From NCBI GenBank assembly GCA_036308645.1, contig JAXJVH010000005.1, forward strand, positions 1-64,000: a DNA stretch of 64,000 nucleotides, given 5' to 3'. The notes below the pieces were generated by a model, which saw nothing but the letters and a program-made list of their open reading frames with translations, had not been told where the DNA came from and did no database searches. Source of the stretch: RUG11462 sp036308645. GTDB taxonomy: Bacteria; Bacillota; Clostridia; Oscillospirales; Acutalibacteraceae. This document shows, piece by piece, positions 40,510-48,159 of the stretch. The number at the start of each line of letters is the position of its first letter. Within the stretch, counting starts at the first letter, position 1. Made by a program: the position numbers and the translations under genes.

Positions 40510-41712
40510 CTAATATTCCTTTAATATATCAACTAATTTTTCAGCGGTGTAACGCACGTCTTCTTCGTTCATTTTAGTGTTAAGCGGAAGTGTAATTTCA
40601 TTGCAAAACTGATTATATGCGTTAGGATAATCGGAAATGTCAAACCCGAGATTTTTATAAGCGGTAAGCATAGGCAGAGGTTTGTAATGCACGTTTGTCG
40701 CAATACCTCTTTGCGCCATTTTTTCAATTATTTCATTACGTTCGTTTACGGTAACGCCCTTTATTCTTAAAAGGTAAAGATGACCGCTTGAATTTGATTT
40801 TTCATCATAATGCCTAATCGGCATAAAACGCTCGTCTGATAAAATTTCATTGTAAATTTCGATAAAACGTCTGCGTTTTTTAAGCATTTCATCATATCGC
40901 TTTAACTGAACAAGTCCGACAGACGCCATAATATCGGTCATATTACATTTATAAAGCGGTGCGGCAATATCGTATTCCCAAGCGCCGAGTTTGGTTTTTG
41001 CAAGAGCGTCTTTATTTTGACCGTGAAGCGACTGGAGCATAAACTGCTTATAAAGCGACTCATCACAAAGAAAATCTTTTTTTGCCCAAACGGCTGCGCC
41101 GCCCTCGGCGGTGGTAAGATTTTTAACTGCGTGAAAGGAAAAGCAAGTAAAATCGGCAACAAAGCCTGCCTTTTTACCGTTTTTGTCTGCGCCGAAAGAA
41201 TGAGCGCCGTCGGCAACAACAATAATTCTTCCAAACACTTTCTGCAAATCGTTTTTCGGGCAAAACAACGATTTCTTCTCTTCGCAAATTGCAAATATTT
41301 TATCATAATCGCACATTACGCCTGCAATATCAACAGGGATAATCGCCTTTGTTTTTTCATTTATAAGAGAACGCAACTTTTCATAATCCATAAAAAAACT
41401 GTCGGGCGCTAAATCACACATAACAAGTTTTGCGCCTACATGGCAAACCACCGACGCAGTCGCAGTATAAGTGTAAGCAGGCACAATTACCTCGTCGCCC
41501 TCGCCTATTCCCAAAATTCGTAAGGTACACTCAAGCGCCGCAGTTGCGCTTGAAAGGCAGGCGCAACCGGCACTGCCGCAGTATTCTGTTATCTCTTTTT
41601 CAAACTGTTTTGTTTTAGGACCTGTTGTAATCCAACCGGAACGCAGAGTATCGCAAACTGCCGATATTTCTTCCTCGGTAATATCCGGCGGTGAAAAAGG
41701 TATTTTTCTCAT
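40510..41712 (-). CDS. DegT/DnrJ/EryC1/StrS-family sugar aminotransferase
   Basis: This 400-residue PLP enzyme probably makes an amino sugar nucleotide. The N-terminal ITEEEISAVCDTLRSGWITTGPKT block, GCACLSSATAALE (about 51-63), the catalytic lysine in CFSFHAVKNLTTAEGG (Lys near 194) and the C-terminal NVHYKPLPMLTAYKNLGF are hallmarks. No glycosyltransferases or nucleotide-sugar enzymes are adjacent, so the product sugar is unknown. RBS AGGTAAAT. Promoter at 41743-41771. Co-transcribed with queH. Confidence 0.92.
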   Translation of the reverse strand: MRKIPFSPPDITEEEISAVCDTLRSGWITTGPKTKQFEKEITEYCGSAGCACLSSATAALECTLRILGIGEGDEVIVPAYTYTATASVVCHVGAKLVMCDLAPDSFFMDYEKLRSLINEKTKAIIPVDIAGVMCDYDKIFAICEEKKSLFCPKNDLQKVFGRIIVVADGAHSFGADKNGKKAGFVADFTCFSFHAVKNLTTAEGGAAVWAKKDFLCDESLYKQFMLQSLHGQNKDALAKTKLGAWEYDIAAPLYKCNMTDIMASVGLVQLKRYDEMLKKRRRFIEIYNEILSDERFMPIRHYDEKSNSSGHLYLLRIKGVTVNERNEIIEKMAQRGIATNVHYKPLPMLTAYKNLGFDISDYPNAYNQFCNEITLPLNTKMNEEDVRYTAEKLVDILKEY

Positions 41713-41742
41713 TATATTTACCTGCCAAAATCATTTTTTATC

Positions 41743-41771
41743 ATTATACCTCTATTATCCTAAAAAATCAA
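41743..41771 (-). promoter_or_regulatory. promoter of the aminotransferase-queH pair
   Basis: On the minus strand TTGATT (41766-41771), a 17-nt spacer and TATAAT (41743-41748). Confidence 0.75.
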
Positions 41772-41772
41772 C

Positions 41773-41801
41773 TTTACTTTTCGGCATATTTGAAGTATAA
41801 T
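41773..41801 (+). promoter_or_regulatory. promoter of the thioesterase-fprA pair
   Basis: TTTACT (41773-41778), a 17-nt spacer and TATAAT (41796-41801). It lies back to back with the divergent promoter. Confidence 0.7.
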
Positions 41802-41826
41802 ATTTATTCGAGGTGAAGTGAAGACC

Positions 41827-42552
41827 ATGGACGGCATTTGTAACTATGATTATACAATAAAAACGGGTACGTTTGACATAGGTTCGGGAAGAAAAATGCG
41901 GCTTTCATCGGTGCTTAAATATCAGGAGCAGGCAGGCGAAGAACACCTAAGTCACGCTTTCGGGCTTAATTACATCACGCTGTCACAAAAAGGCGTTGCA
42001 TTTGTGCTTGTCAATTCCGGAGTAAAAATCCACCGTATGCCGACTTTAGGGGAAACAATAACCATCAACACTTGGAACAAGCAACTTAAAGGCTTAAAAT
42101 TCTTTCGAGGATATGATTGGTTTGACGAAAAAGGTGAAAAAATTATCGAGGGTGTTTCGGCATTCGTTTTAGTAAGCATTAACGGGCATAAAATTGTAAA
42201 ACCGTCGGAATTAGGCATGGATTTTCCCGAAGAAAAGGAACGTGAAAACTCGGTAGGTTTGCCGTCGAAAACTCACATTCCGAAAGAAATGACGGCTGTC
42301 GGCAGTAAAAAAGTATTTTACTCTATGCTTGACAGCAACGAACATCTTAACAATGCGCTTTACGCCGACTTAATTGTGGATTTTATTCCGCCTCAAAAAG
42401 TAAAAGATATAAAAGGTTTTACGCTTGATTATGTAAAAGAGGCAAAACTCGGCGATAGAATCGAAGTGTTTTCAGCCGAAGATAACGGCAAAACGTATTT
42501 ACAAGGGATAAACGACAACAATTGTTGTTTTAGAGCAAGTATTGAATATTAA
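41827..42552 (+). CDS. acyl-ACP thioesterase (FatA/FatB-like)
   Basis: Releases free fatty acid from acyl-ACP. The 241-residue protein has two hotdog domains. The first shows TGTFDIGSGRKMRLSSVLKYQEQAGEEHL and VLVNSGVKIHRMPTLGETITI; the second has FYSMLDSNEHLNNALYADLI (about 161-180), containing the typical D-x-N-x-H-x-N-N active-site motif. A GTG at 41818 is possible, but GAGGTG 11 nt before the ATG at 41827 favours the latter. fprA follows 19 nt later. The role in anaerobes is often linked to membrane lipid turnover or fatty acid export. Confidence 0.92.
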   Translation: MDGICNYDYTIKTGTFDIGSGRKMRLSSVLKYQEQAGEEHLSHAFGLNYITLSQKGVAFVLVNSGVKIHRMPTLGETITINTWNKQLKGLKFFRGYDWFDEKGEKIIEGVSAFVLVSINGHKIVKPSELGMDFPEEKERENSVGLPSKTHIPKEMTAVGSKKVFYSMLDSNEHLNNALYADLIVDFIPPQKVKDIKGFTLDYVKEAKLGDRIEVFSAEDNGKTYLQGINDNNCCFRASIEY

Positions 42553-42571
42553 AGGAAAGGAATAATTTAAT

Positions 42572-43732
42572 ATGATTAATAAGATTACAAACGACATAAT
42601 TTACATCGGAGTTGACGATAAGGATATTGACCTTTTTGAAGGTCAGTTTGACGTGCCGAACGGTATGGCTTACAATTCTTATGTTATTCTTGATGATAAA
42701 ACAGCGGTTATGGATACTGTTGACGCAAGCAAATCGGATGAATGGCTTAATAATCTGGAAACTACGCTTGAGGGTAAAAAGCCTGATTATTTAGTAGTTC
42801 AGCACGTAGAGCCTGACCATTCCGGCAGCATTAAAGCTTTTCTTACTAAATATCCCGAAACTGTTGTTGTCGGAAATACAAAAACCTTTGTAATGATTTC
42901 TCAATTTTTCAGCGAAGATTTAAACTTTGAAAAAGTAGAGGTTAAAGAGGGCGATACTCTTAATTTAGGCGCTCACACTCTTAATTTTGTTATGGCGCCG
43001 ATGGTTCATTGGCCTGAAGTTATGGTAACATACGATTCAGCGGATAAGGTGCTTTTCTCTGCCGACGGATTCGGCAAATTCGGTGCGCTTGATACCGATG
43101 AGGACTGGGCTTGCGAGGCAAGACGCTATTATTTCAATATAGTAGGTAAATACGGCGCACAGGTGCAAGCGCTTTTGAAAAAAGCGGCTGCGCTTGAAAT
43201 TAAAATCATCTGTCCTCTTCATGGACCTATTCTTACTGAAAATCTTGATTACTATTTAAACCTTTATGATATTTGGAGCAGTTACACTCCCGAAAACGAC
43301 GGCGTAACCATTGCCTATGTATCTTTCCACGGCAACACAAAAGCGGCCGTTGAAAAAATGAAAGAAATTCTGCTCGAAAAAGGAGCAAAAAAGGTTTCGA
43401 CTTTTGACCTTATGCGTGATGATTTTGCAGAATGTGTTGAGGATTCTTTCCGTTATTCAAAACTCATTGTAGCGGCAACTACATATAATATGGAAGCCGC
43501 CCCAATGGCAGAGCATTTTGCAAATTACTTAAAAGGCAAGAATTATCAGAAACGCACCGTAGGTTTTATTGAAAACGGCACTTGGGCGCCTGTAAGCGCA
43601 AAACTGCTTTCTAAAACTTTCGGCGAAATGAAAGATATAAAATTATGTGAAAATGTTGTTACAATTAAATCTTCTTTGAAAGATATTAATATTGAGCAGA
43701 TGAACGCATTAGCCGATGAAATTTTAGCATAA
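42572..43732 (+). CDS. FprA-type flavo-diiron protein
   Basis: Reduces O2 to water (or NO to N2O) and so protects anaerobes. The 386-residue protein has an N-terminal metallo-beta-lactamase domain with the full set of diiron ligands: His78-x-Glu80-x-Asp82-His83 in HVEPDHSG, His146 in MVHWPEVM, Asp165 in FSADGFG and His217 in CPLHGPIL. A flavodoxin domain follows (about 245-386; FHGNTKAAVEKM binds the FMN phosphate). No rubredoxin domain is fused, so electrons come from a separate carrier. RBS AAAGGAAAGGA. Terminator follows. Confidence 0.95.
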   Translation: MINKITNDIIYIGVDDKDIDLFEGQFDVPNGMAYNSYVILDDKTAVMDTVDASKSDEWLNNLETTLEGKKPDYLVVQHVEPDHSGSIKAFLTKYPETVVVGNTKTFVMISQFFSEDLNFEKVEVKEGDTLNLGAHTLNFVMAPMVHWPEVMVTYDSADKVLFSADGFGKFGALDTDEDWACEARRYYFNIVGKYGAQVQALLKKAAALEIKIICPLHGPILTENLDYYLNLYDIWSSYTPENDGVTIAYVSFHGNTKAAVEKMKEILLEKGAKKVSTFDLMRDDFAECVEDSFRYSKLIVAATTYNMEAAPMAEHFANYLKGKNYQKRTVGFIENGTWAPVSAKLLSKTFGEMKDIKLCENVVTIKSSLKDINIEQMNALADEILA

Positions 43733-43757
43733 GTTTTAATATAACGGTTAATAAAAA

Positions 43758-43795
43758 GCCGAGATTCACGATAAAGTGAGTCTCGGCAATTTTTT
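43758..43795 (+). terminator. terminator of fprA
   Basis: The gccgagattcac / gtgagtctcggc stem (one G-U pair) followed by aattttttc. Confidence 0.85.
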
Positions 43796-43915
43796 CATTT
43801 AGATTTGTTTGGGATTTGGAAAAGGATAAGAAAGACATTAAGAAATGAATTTTCTTTTTCTTTATAATTCATAATATACGTGATATGCAAAAATTATAAA
43901 AATAGTTGATTGAAT

Positions 43916-44605
43916 TTATTTTTTCGAATCAATAAATAATTTCTTTTTTATTGATTTAAAATAATTTTTCGGCAATTCTTGTTTTTTATAAAAAAAGTTC
44001 CTCTCTGATTTTGTCAACAAATCGTTGTCATACTTTTGTTTTAATAATTCCATAGAACATATAAAATCTGCCACCTGTAACAATTTATATTGCTTTGGCG
44101 ATACATGTCTAAAATCAACATTTGAAAACACTGTATTTAAAATTGTGTTTATAATCATACCTAATTCTTGTTGCCCATAATCATAATATACAATTATTTT
44201 ATCAAAACTTATGAAGTAATTTAAGTTTTCCCTAATAAACCGAGAAAGCATTTTTGCAATTTTTGCAGATAACTGCATTTTGCTTTTTGCTTGTTTTTTG
44301 TCTATAACAAGATTAAAATATGTAATATCGCAAGACATTGTGAAACGAAGCATTTTATTGAGAATTTTCCGTCTTTCATCAATTTTTAAATTACAGTAAG
44401 GATACTCTCTTCTTATTAAAGGATGAGTATGAATATATTCATCTTCAAACCCACAATCTTTGAGCTGCTTTTTTAAATTTTGTATATTTTCATCAATATT
44501 ATTGGATTGATTATGAAATACAAATGTAACAATATAATACGGAGATGTATTTATTTCTTCTCCGAAATCACCTGATTCGTCAATAAAAATGCTTAACTCC
44601 TTCAT
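43916..44605 (-). CDS. DUF3800 domain protein
   Basis: A 229-residue protein. The N-terminal FIDESGDFG (about 6-14), YYDYGQQELGMII in the middle and LLQVADFICSMELLK near 188-202 are the acidic blocks of DUF3800. The fold is predicted to be RNase H-like, so a nuclease or transposase-like role is possible but unproven. The ATG at 44605 follows AAGGAT. An upstream in-frame extension would translate the structured repeat at 44629-44686 and is rejected. DUF3800 genes occur on mobile elements and near defence genes, and this one stands alone between housekeeping genes. Confidence 0.82.
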   Translation of the reverse strand: MKELSIFIDESGDFGEEINTSPYYIVTFVFHNQSNNIDENIQNLKKQLKDCGFEDEYIHTHPLIRREYPYCNLKIDERRKILNKMLRFTMSCDITYFNLVIDKKQAKSKMQLSAKIAKMLSRFIRENLNYFISFDKIIVYYDYGQQELGMIINTILNTVFSNVDFRHVSPKQYKLLQVADFICSMELLKQKYDNDLLTKSERNFFYKKQELPKNYFKSIKKKLFIDSKK

Positions 44606-44628
44606 TTTTAAAATCCTTGATAATAAAA

Positions 44629-44686
44629 TTGGCGGGGAATAGACTCCCCGCCTACGGTGGCCCCAGGGATGGAAATCCCAAGCCAA
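44629..44686 (-). ncRNA. structured RNA-like leader upstream of the DUF3800 gene
   Basis: The outer arms ttggc (44629-44633) and gccaa (44682-44686) close a multi-stem region with two hairpins: ggcgggga-n6-tccccgcc (44631-44652) and gggat-ggaa-atccc (44666-44679). It lies 23 nt upstream of the DUF3800 start. I recall that several RNA motifs named DUF3800 were found by comparative genomics upstream of such genes; whether this belongs to one of them I cannot check. Confidence 0.5.
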
Positions 44687-44843
44687 AGTATCTATTTTGT
44701 AACTTTATTATAGCATACTTTAACAATTTGTCAAGCATTTCACCATAAAAGTTACATTAAATAGTATTTACTATTTTATACATATTATGATAGAAAATTC
44801 AATTTTGCAAATAAATTTTAAAATATATCACACAAACAACTGC

Positions 44844-45524
44844 TTACATTCTGTATATTCCCGACTCTGTCAGTATAATCTCGTTTGAGTCCACCTTAAT
44901 ATACTTTTTAACAGGCTCGTTTGCTGTATAAATCGTTTCAAGTTTATAATCATTAAGCGACATTTTCTGAATAAGTCCCGAATTTTGCGAAGTGATGATT
45001 ATACCCTCGTCACCTGCAAAAAGGCCGTAAGGCTCAACTAACTCATCGCCCACGCCGCTGCTTATTTTAAACTCCTGCCTCATTGAATTAACATTATACT
45101 TTATTAAAGTATTTGAATCGGGGTAAGAGCACCATAAACTTTCGCCGCAAATTACTGCGTCGGCAGGCGCATAACCCTTATATTTAAGATTGCCTCGCCA
45201 TTTGAATTTGCAATTATAATCATAAACTAAAGCAATTCCGTTTACTTTAAGCAAAATCATACCGAAATTCGGCGTAAAAATAGTAATTGTATTGATATAA
45301 TCGCTGATTTCCTCTTTCAAAAAATCACTGTGATTAAGATAGATACTGTTTAAGTAGGCATTTTTTGTAATGGGATTTGTAACTCCCGTATCAAAATTAT
45401 GCTGATGAAAAGCAATTATATTCTTTTCTGCGTTATCCTGCACAGTTTTATGAACTTCTGCAAAAACAAACCCTCTGTTACAAGGTGCAATGCTTAAAAC
45501 ACCCGAGCCAAAAATTTGTTTCAA
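44844..45524 (-). CDS. beta-propeller-like protein of unknown function
   Basis: A 226-residue cytosolic protein without signal peptide. It shows a repeated alternation of short beta strands with motifs such as YAPADAVICGESLWCSYPDS and VEPYGLFAGDEGIIITSQN, typical of incomplete NHL/WD-like propellers. The TTG start at 45524 follows GGGGAAG with 6 nt spacing. It may share a transcript with the HAD phosphatase 17 nt upstream. I recognise no family and infer no function. Confidence 0.6.
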   Translation of the reverse strand: MKQIFGSGVLSIAPCNRGFVFAEVHKTVQDNAEKNIIAFHQHNFDTGVTNPITKNAYLNSIYLNHSDFLKEEISDYINTITIFTPNFGMILLKVNGIALVYDYNCKFKWRGNLKYKGYAPADAVICGESLWCSYPDSNTLIKYNVNSMRQEFKISSGVGDELVEPYGLFAGDEGIIITSQNSGLIQKMSLNDYKLETIYTANEPVKKYIKVDSNEIILTESGIYRM

Positions 45525-45541
45525 TCTGAACTTCCCCTTTT

Positions 45542-46189
45542 TTAATCAAATAAGTTTACAACATCCATAGCGCTCGCCACAGTTTTTACTGCGCCCGCTT
45601 TTTTCAACTGCTCGTCTTTTCCGAAGCCGTAAAGCACGCCTACGCAGTCAATACCGACCTGCCGAGCGCCGACCGCGTCGTTTTCGGTATCGCCCACAAG
45701 CACGCATTTTCCTAAATCATCAGGTTTGCAAAGTTCTAATGCGTGAATCAAAACTTCCTTTTTACTGCTTCTTTTTCCGTCAAAAGTAGCGCCTGAAATA
45801 AAATCGAAATATTTATATAAATCATAATCTTTTAAAATTTTTACCGCAAAATCTTCGGGTTTTGAGGTGGCAAGCACTATAATTTTGCCCTTTTTATGAA
45901 GAGCGCAAAGCATTTCTTCAACACCGTTATAAAGAGAGTGCATATTAACTCCTCTTGCTCTGTAATTAACATGAAAATGGTCTACGGTTTCGTTGGCACG
46001 AGCCTCGTCCATATTATTATAATTCATAAAAGACCATAAAAGCGGCGGGCCGATATATTTTCTCATATCGCTTTCCGATAAAATCGGCTCTCCCATTTTT
46101 TCAAAGGAATAATTCAGCGAATCAAATATACCCGAACTGGTATCAACCAAAGTTCCGTCAAAATCAAAAAAGATATAGTCTTTCTTCAT
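45542..46189 (-). CDS. HAD-superfamily phosphatase (phosphoglycolate phosphatase-like)
   Basis: A 215-residue hydrolase with HAD motif 1 FFDFDGTLVDTSSG (Asp nucleophile near residue 8), motif 2 VLATSKPEDFAVK (about 104-116), the motif 3 lysine in KRSSKKEVLIHAL and motif 4 VLVGDTENDAVGARQVG (about 165-181). It has a helical cap (about 15-85) and belongs to the PGP/GPH group, so the substrate may be phosphoglycolate or another small phosphate ester. The ATG at 46189 follows GGGAG; an upstream in-frame extension is rejected. Confidence 0.88.
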   Translation of the reverse strand: MKKDYIFFDFDGTLVDTSSGIFDSLNYSFEKMGEPILSESDMRKYIGPPLLWSFMNYNNMDEARANETVDHFHVNYRARGVNMHSLYNGVEEMLCALHKKGKIIVLATSKPEDFAVKILKDYDLYKYFDFISGATFDGKRSSKKEVLIHALELCKPDDLGKCVLVGDTENDAVGARQVGIDCVGVLYGFGKDEQLKKAGAVKTVASAMDVVNLFD

Positions 46190-46260
46190 ATTTTTCTCCC
46201 AAAATTTAAGCGCTAATAGTATAAACAGTATAACACATATTATCTGCCGGTTCAACACAA

Positions 46261-46295
46261 AAAATCCGAAGTGAAATAAATCACTTCGGATTTTT
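46261..46295 (-). terminator. terminator of the ABC transporter operon
   Basis: The perfect 14-bp stem aaaatccgaagtga / tcacttcggatttt, with T-tract on either side. Confidence 0.9.
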
Positions 46296-46313
46296 GTTAT
46301 AATTTTAATTCAA

Positions 46314-47228
46314 TTAGCCTACAAGACCGCTTCTTGAAATACTCTCTACAAAGTAACGCTGAGTAAACGCATAAAGAGCAATCAACGGAGCGATAATGAT
46401 TATTACGCCCGCACTCTTTGTAAGCGAAATATTAAGCGCTGCAAGAGCGGTATTATCAGAGAAGTCATAATGTAAAGATGTATATTTTGTAGGAATAAGC
46501 TCAACTTTTCTCATAAATACTGTTGTATAAGAATCATCAAGCCACTGCCATACAAATGCAAACAGGAATACAGTAATCATCATTGAAACCGCACCCGGAA
46601 GCATAATCGAAACAAAGGTCTTGAGCGGACCGGCACCGTCAACATAAGCCGCTTCTTCAAGTTCATGAGGCTGTCCTTTAAAGAACTGTCGCATAAGGAA
46701 GATGTAAAGCGACGCTTTAAGACCGGTACAGGTAATTGAAAATGCAAGCATCGGAACCCAACTGTCATTAAGAAGACCTACCGATGAGAACATCATATAT
46801 CTCGGAATGAAAAGCAAGTCGCTCGGCAAAACAAGTGCTAAAATTACAAGTCCGAAAACCAAACCGTTTCCTTTAAACTTAAATCTTGCCAAACCGTAGC
46901 CTACGAGCGTTGCACATACAACGTTGAGCAAAGCACAACATACTGTAAGACCAAGCGTTCTTAAAAATACGCTTATGCCGCCGAGTTTTGTCCAAGCCGC
47001 AGAATAGTTTGCAGTAGTTAAGTGTTTCGGAATATATGTAACGGTAGCGTCATAAAGGTCAACCGATGACATAATGGAAAGCACGATTTTTTGGAATAAA
47101 GGGAAAAGTACAACGAAGCACATACCGATAATGAATATCAAACGAACGATTGATACAACATACTTAAATGTGTACTTTTTAAGTTTTACTTTATCAATTT
47201 TTGATTCTTTTTTAGCAATAGTACTCAT
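46314..47228 (-). CDS. carbohydrate ABC transporter permease (MalG-like), second pair
   Basis: The inner-membrane permease subunit of a sugar importer, 304 residues with six helices. The EAA loop ELEEAAYVDGAGPLKTFVSIMLP (about 190-212) is where the ATPase docks. A basic N-terminus precedes the first helix. It pairs with the permease gene 13 nt upstream and forms the last gene of a seven-gene operon that has a second permease pair. No ATPase gene is encoded, so a shared MsmX-type ATPase is assumed. Confidence 0.92.
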   Translation of the reverse strand: MSTIAKKESKIDKVKLKKYTFKYVVSIVRLIFIIGMCFVVLFPLFQKIVLSIMSSVDLYDATVTYIPKHLTTANYSAAWTKLGGISVFLRTLGLTVCCALLNVVCATLVGYGLARFKFKGNGLVFGLVILALVLPSDLLFIPRYMMFSSVGLLNDSWVPMLAFSITCTGLKASLYIFLMRQFFKGQPHELEEAAYVDGAGPLKTFVSIMLPGAVSMMITVFLFAFVWQWLDDSYTTVFMRKVELIPTKYTSLHYDFSDNTALAALNISLTKSAGVIIIIAPLIALYAFTQRYFVESISRSGLVG

Positions 47229-47241
47229 ATTATATCACCCC

Positions 47242-48159
47242 TTAATCCTGATAGAATACAATCTTGTTAAGCACAGCAAATACTACTGCAAGAATTACAA
47301 GAATGATTAATGAATAACTAACCGCCATTGCCGAAGCAATATCAAATTTCATACCAATGATGTTATTGTGAATAGTTTCAACTACCGCATTGGTTGAACC
47401 GTTAAAGTTATCAACAATAGTATAAACTACCGAGAGAAGAATAAGCGGAGAAACCATTGGAAGACTGATTTTCCAGAATACTTCCCATTTTGTAGCGCCC
47501 TCAATATACGAAGCCTCGTATATTGACGGTGAAATACTTTGAAGACCAGCAATGAAGATTACTATAGACACCGCAGACATGGAAACGATTGTCGAAATTC
47601 CCGAAACGGAACCGATAATCAAATCAACCATCCAGTCAGCAACATCCATTTCCTCAAGCATCATCTGAAATGCATCGGTAACCTGAATTGCACCTGTGGA
47701 AGCGGCTGTTTCAGCAAAACGCTCGCTGCCGCCCGACATCATTTGTGATGCAAGCGCGTCGCCTGAAAGTCCTACGATAAGACCTGACGAAATAATAACA
47801 GGCATAAACATTACCGAACGGGCAAAACCTCTGCCTCGGAATTTTGCGTTTAAAACGCTCGCCATAAAGAATGCGAAAATTACAACAACAGGTACGGTTG
47901 TAAGCATACTTACCAATGAATCTAAAACAAGTTGTGCAAAACTGTTGCTTTCTATCCATATTTTAGAATAGTTTACCATACCCCAGTTGCTATAATCATA
48001 TCCCATAAATCCCGATCCCTGTTTTACAGTTGCGAAACTGCACACAAAGGATACTATCAACGGGAATACAATAAATAAAACTGCGCCGATTATAAAAGGG
48101 AGGGTGAATAAGTAACCGTATCTTCTTTGTTTTACTTCAAGCGATATTTTCTTAGCCAT
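47242..48159 (-). CDS. carbohydrate ABC transporter permease (MalF-like), second pair
   Basis: A permease of 305 residues with six helices; N-terminal YLFTLPFIIGAVLFIVFPLI is typical, and the EAA loop reads SPSIYEASYIEGATKWEVFW (about 208-227). An insertion of about 45 residues (130-175, containing MMSGGSERFAETAASTG) sits between helices and is absent from most MalF-like sugar permeases. The start (TAATG) overlaps the DUF5696 gene stop, so the two are translationally coupled. Confidence 0.92.
   Translation of the reverse strand: MAKKISLEVKQRRYGYLFTLPFIIGAVLFIVFPLIVSFVCSFATVKQGSGFMGYDYSNWGMVNYSKIWIESNSFAQLVLDSLVSMLTTVPVVVIFAFFMASVLNAKFRGRGFARSVMFMPVIISSGLIVGLSGDALASQMMSGGSERFAETAASTGAIQVTDAFQMMLEEMDVADWMVDLIIGSVSGISTIVSMSAVSIVIFIAGLQSISPSIYEASYIEGATKWEVFWKISLPMVSPLILLSVVYTIVDNFNGSTNAVVETIHNNIIGMKFDIASAMAVSYSLIILVILAVVFAVLNKIVFYQD

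Noticed and set aside
43916..44686. Longer DUF3800 protein starting at 44686
   Set aside because: The extra 27 codons translate the structured leader; the ATG at 44605 has an RBS and begins the conserved domain correctly.
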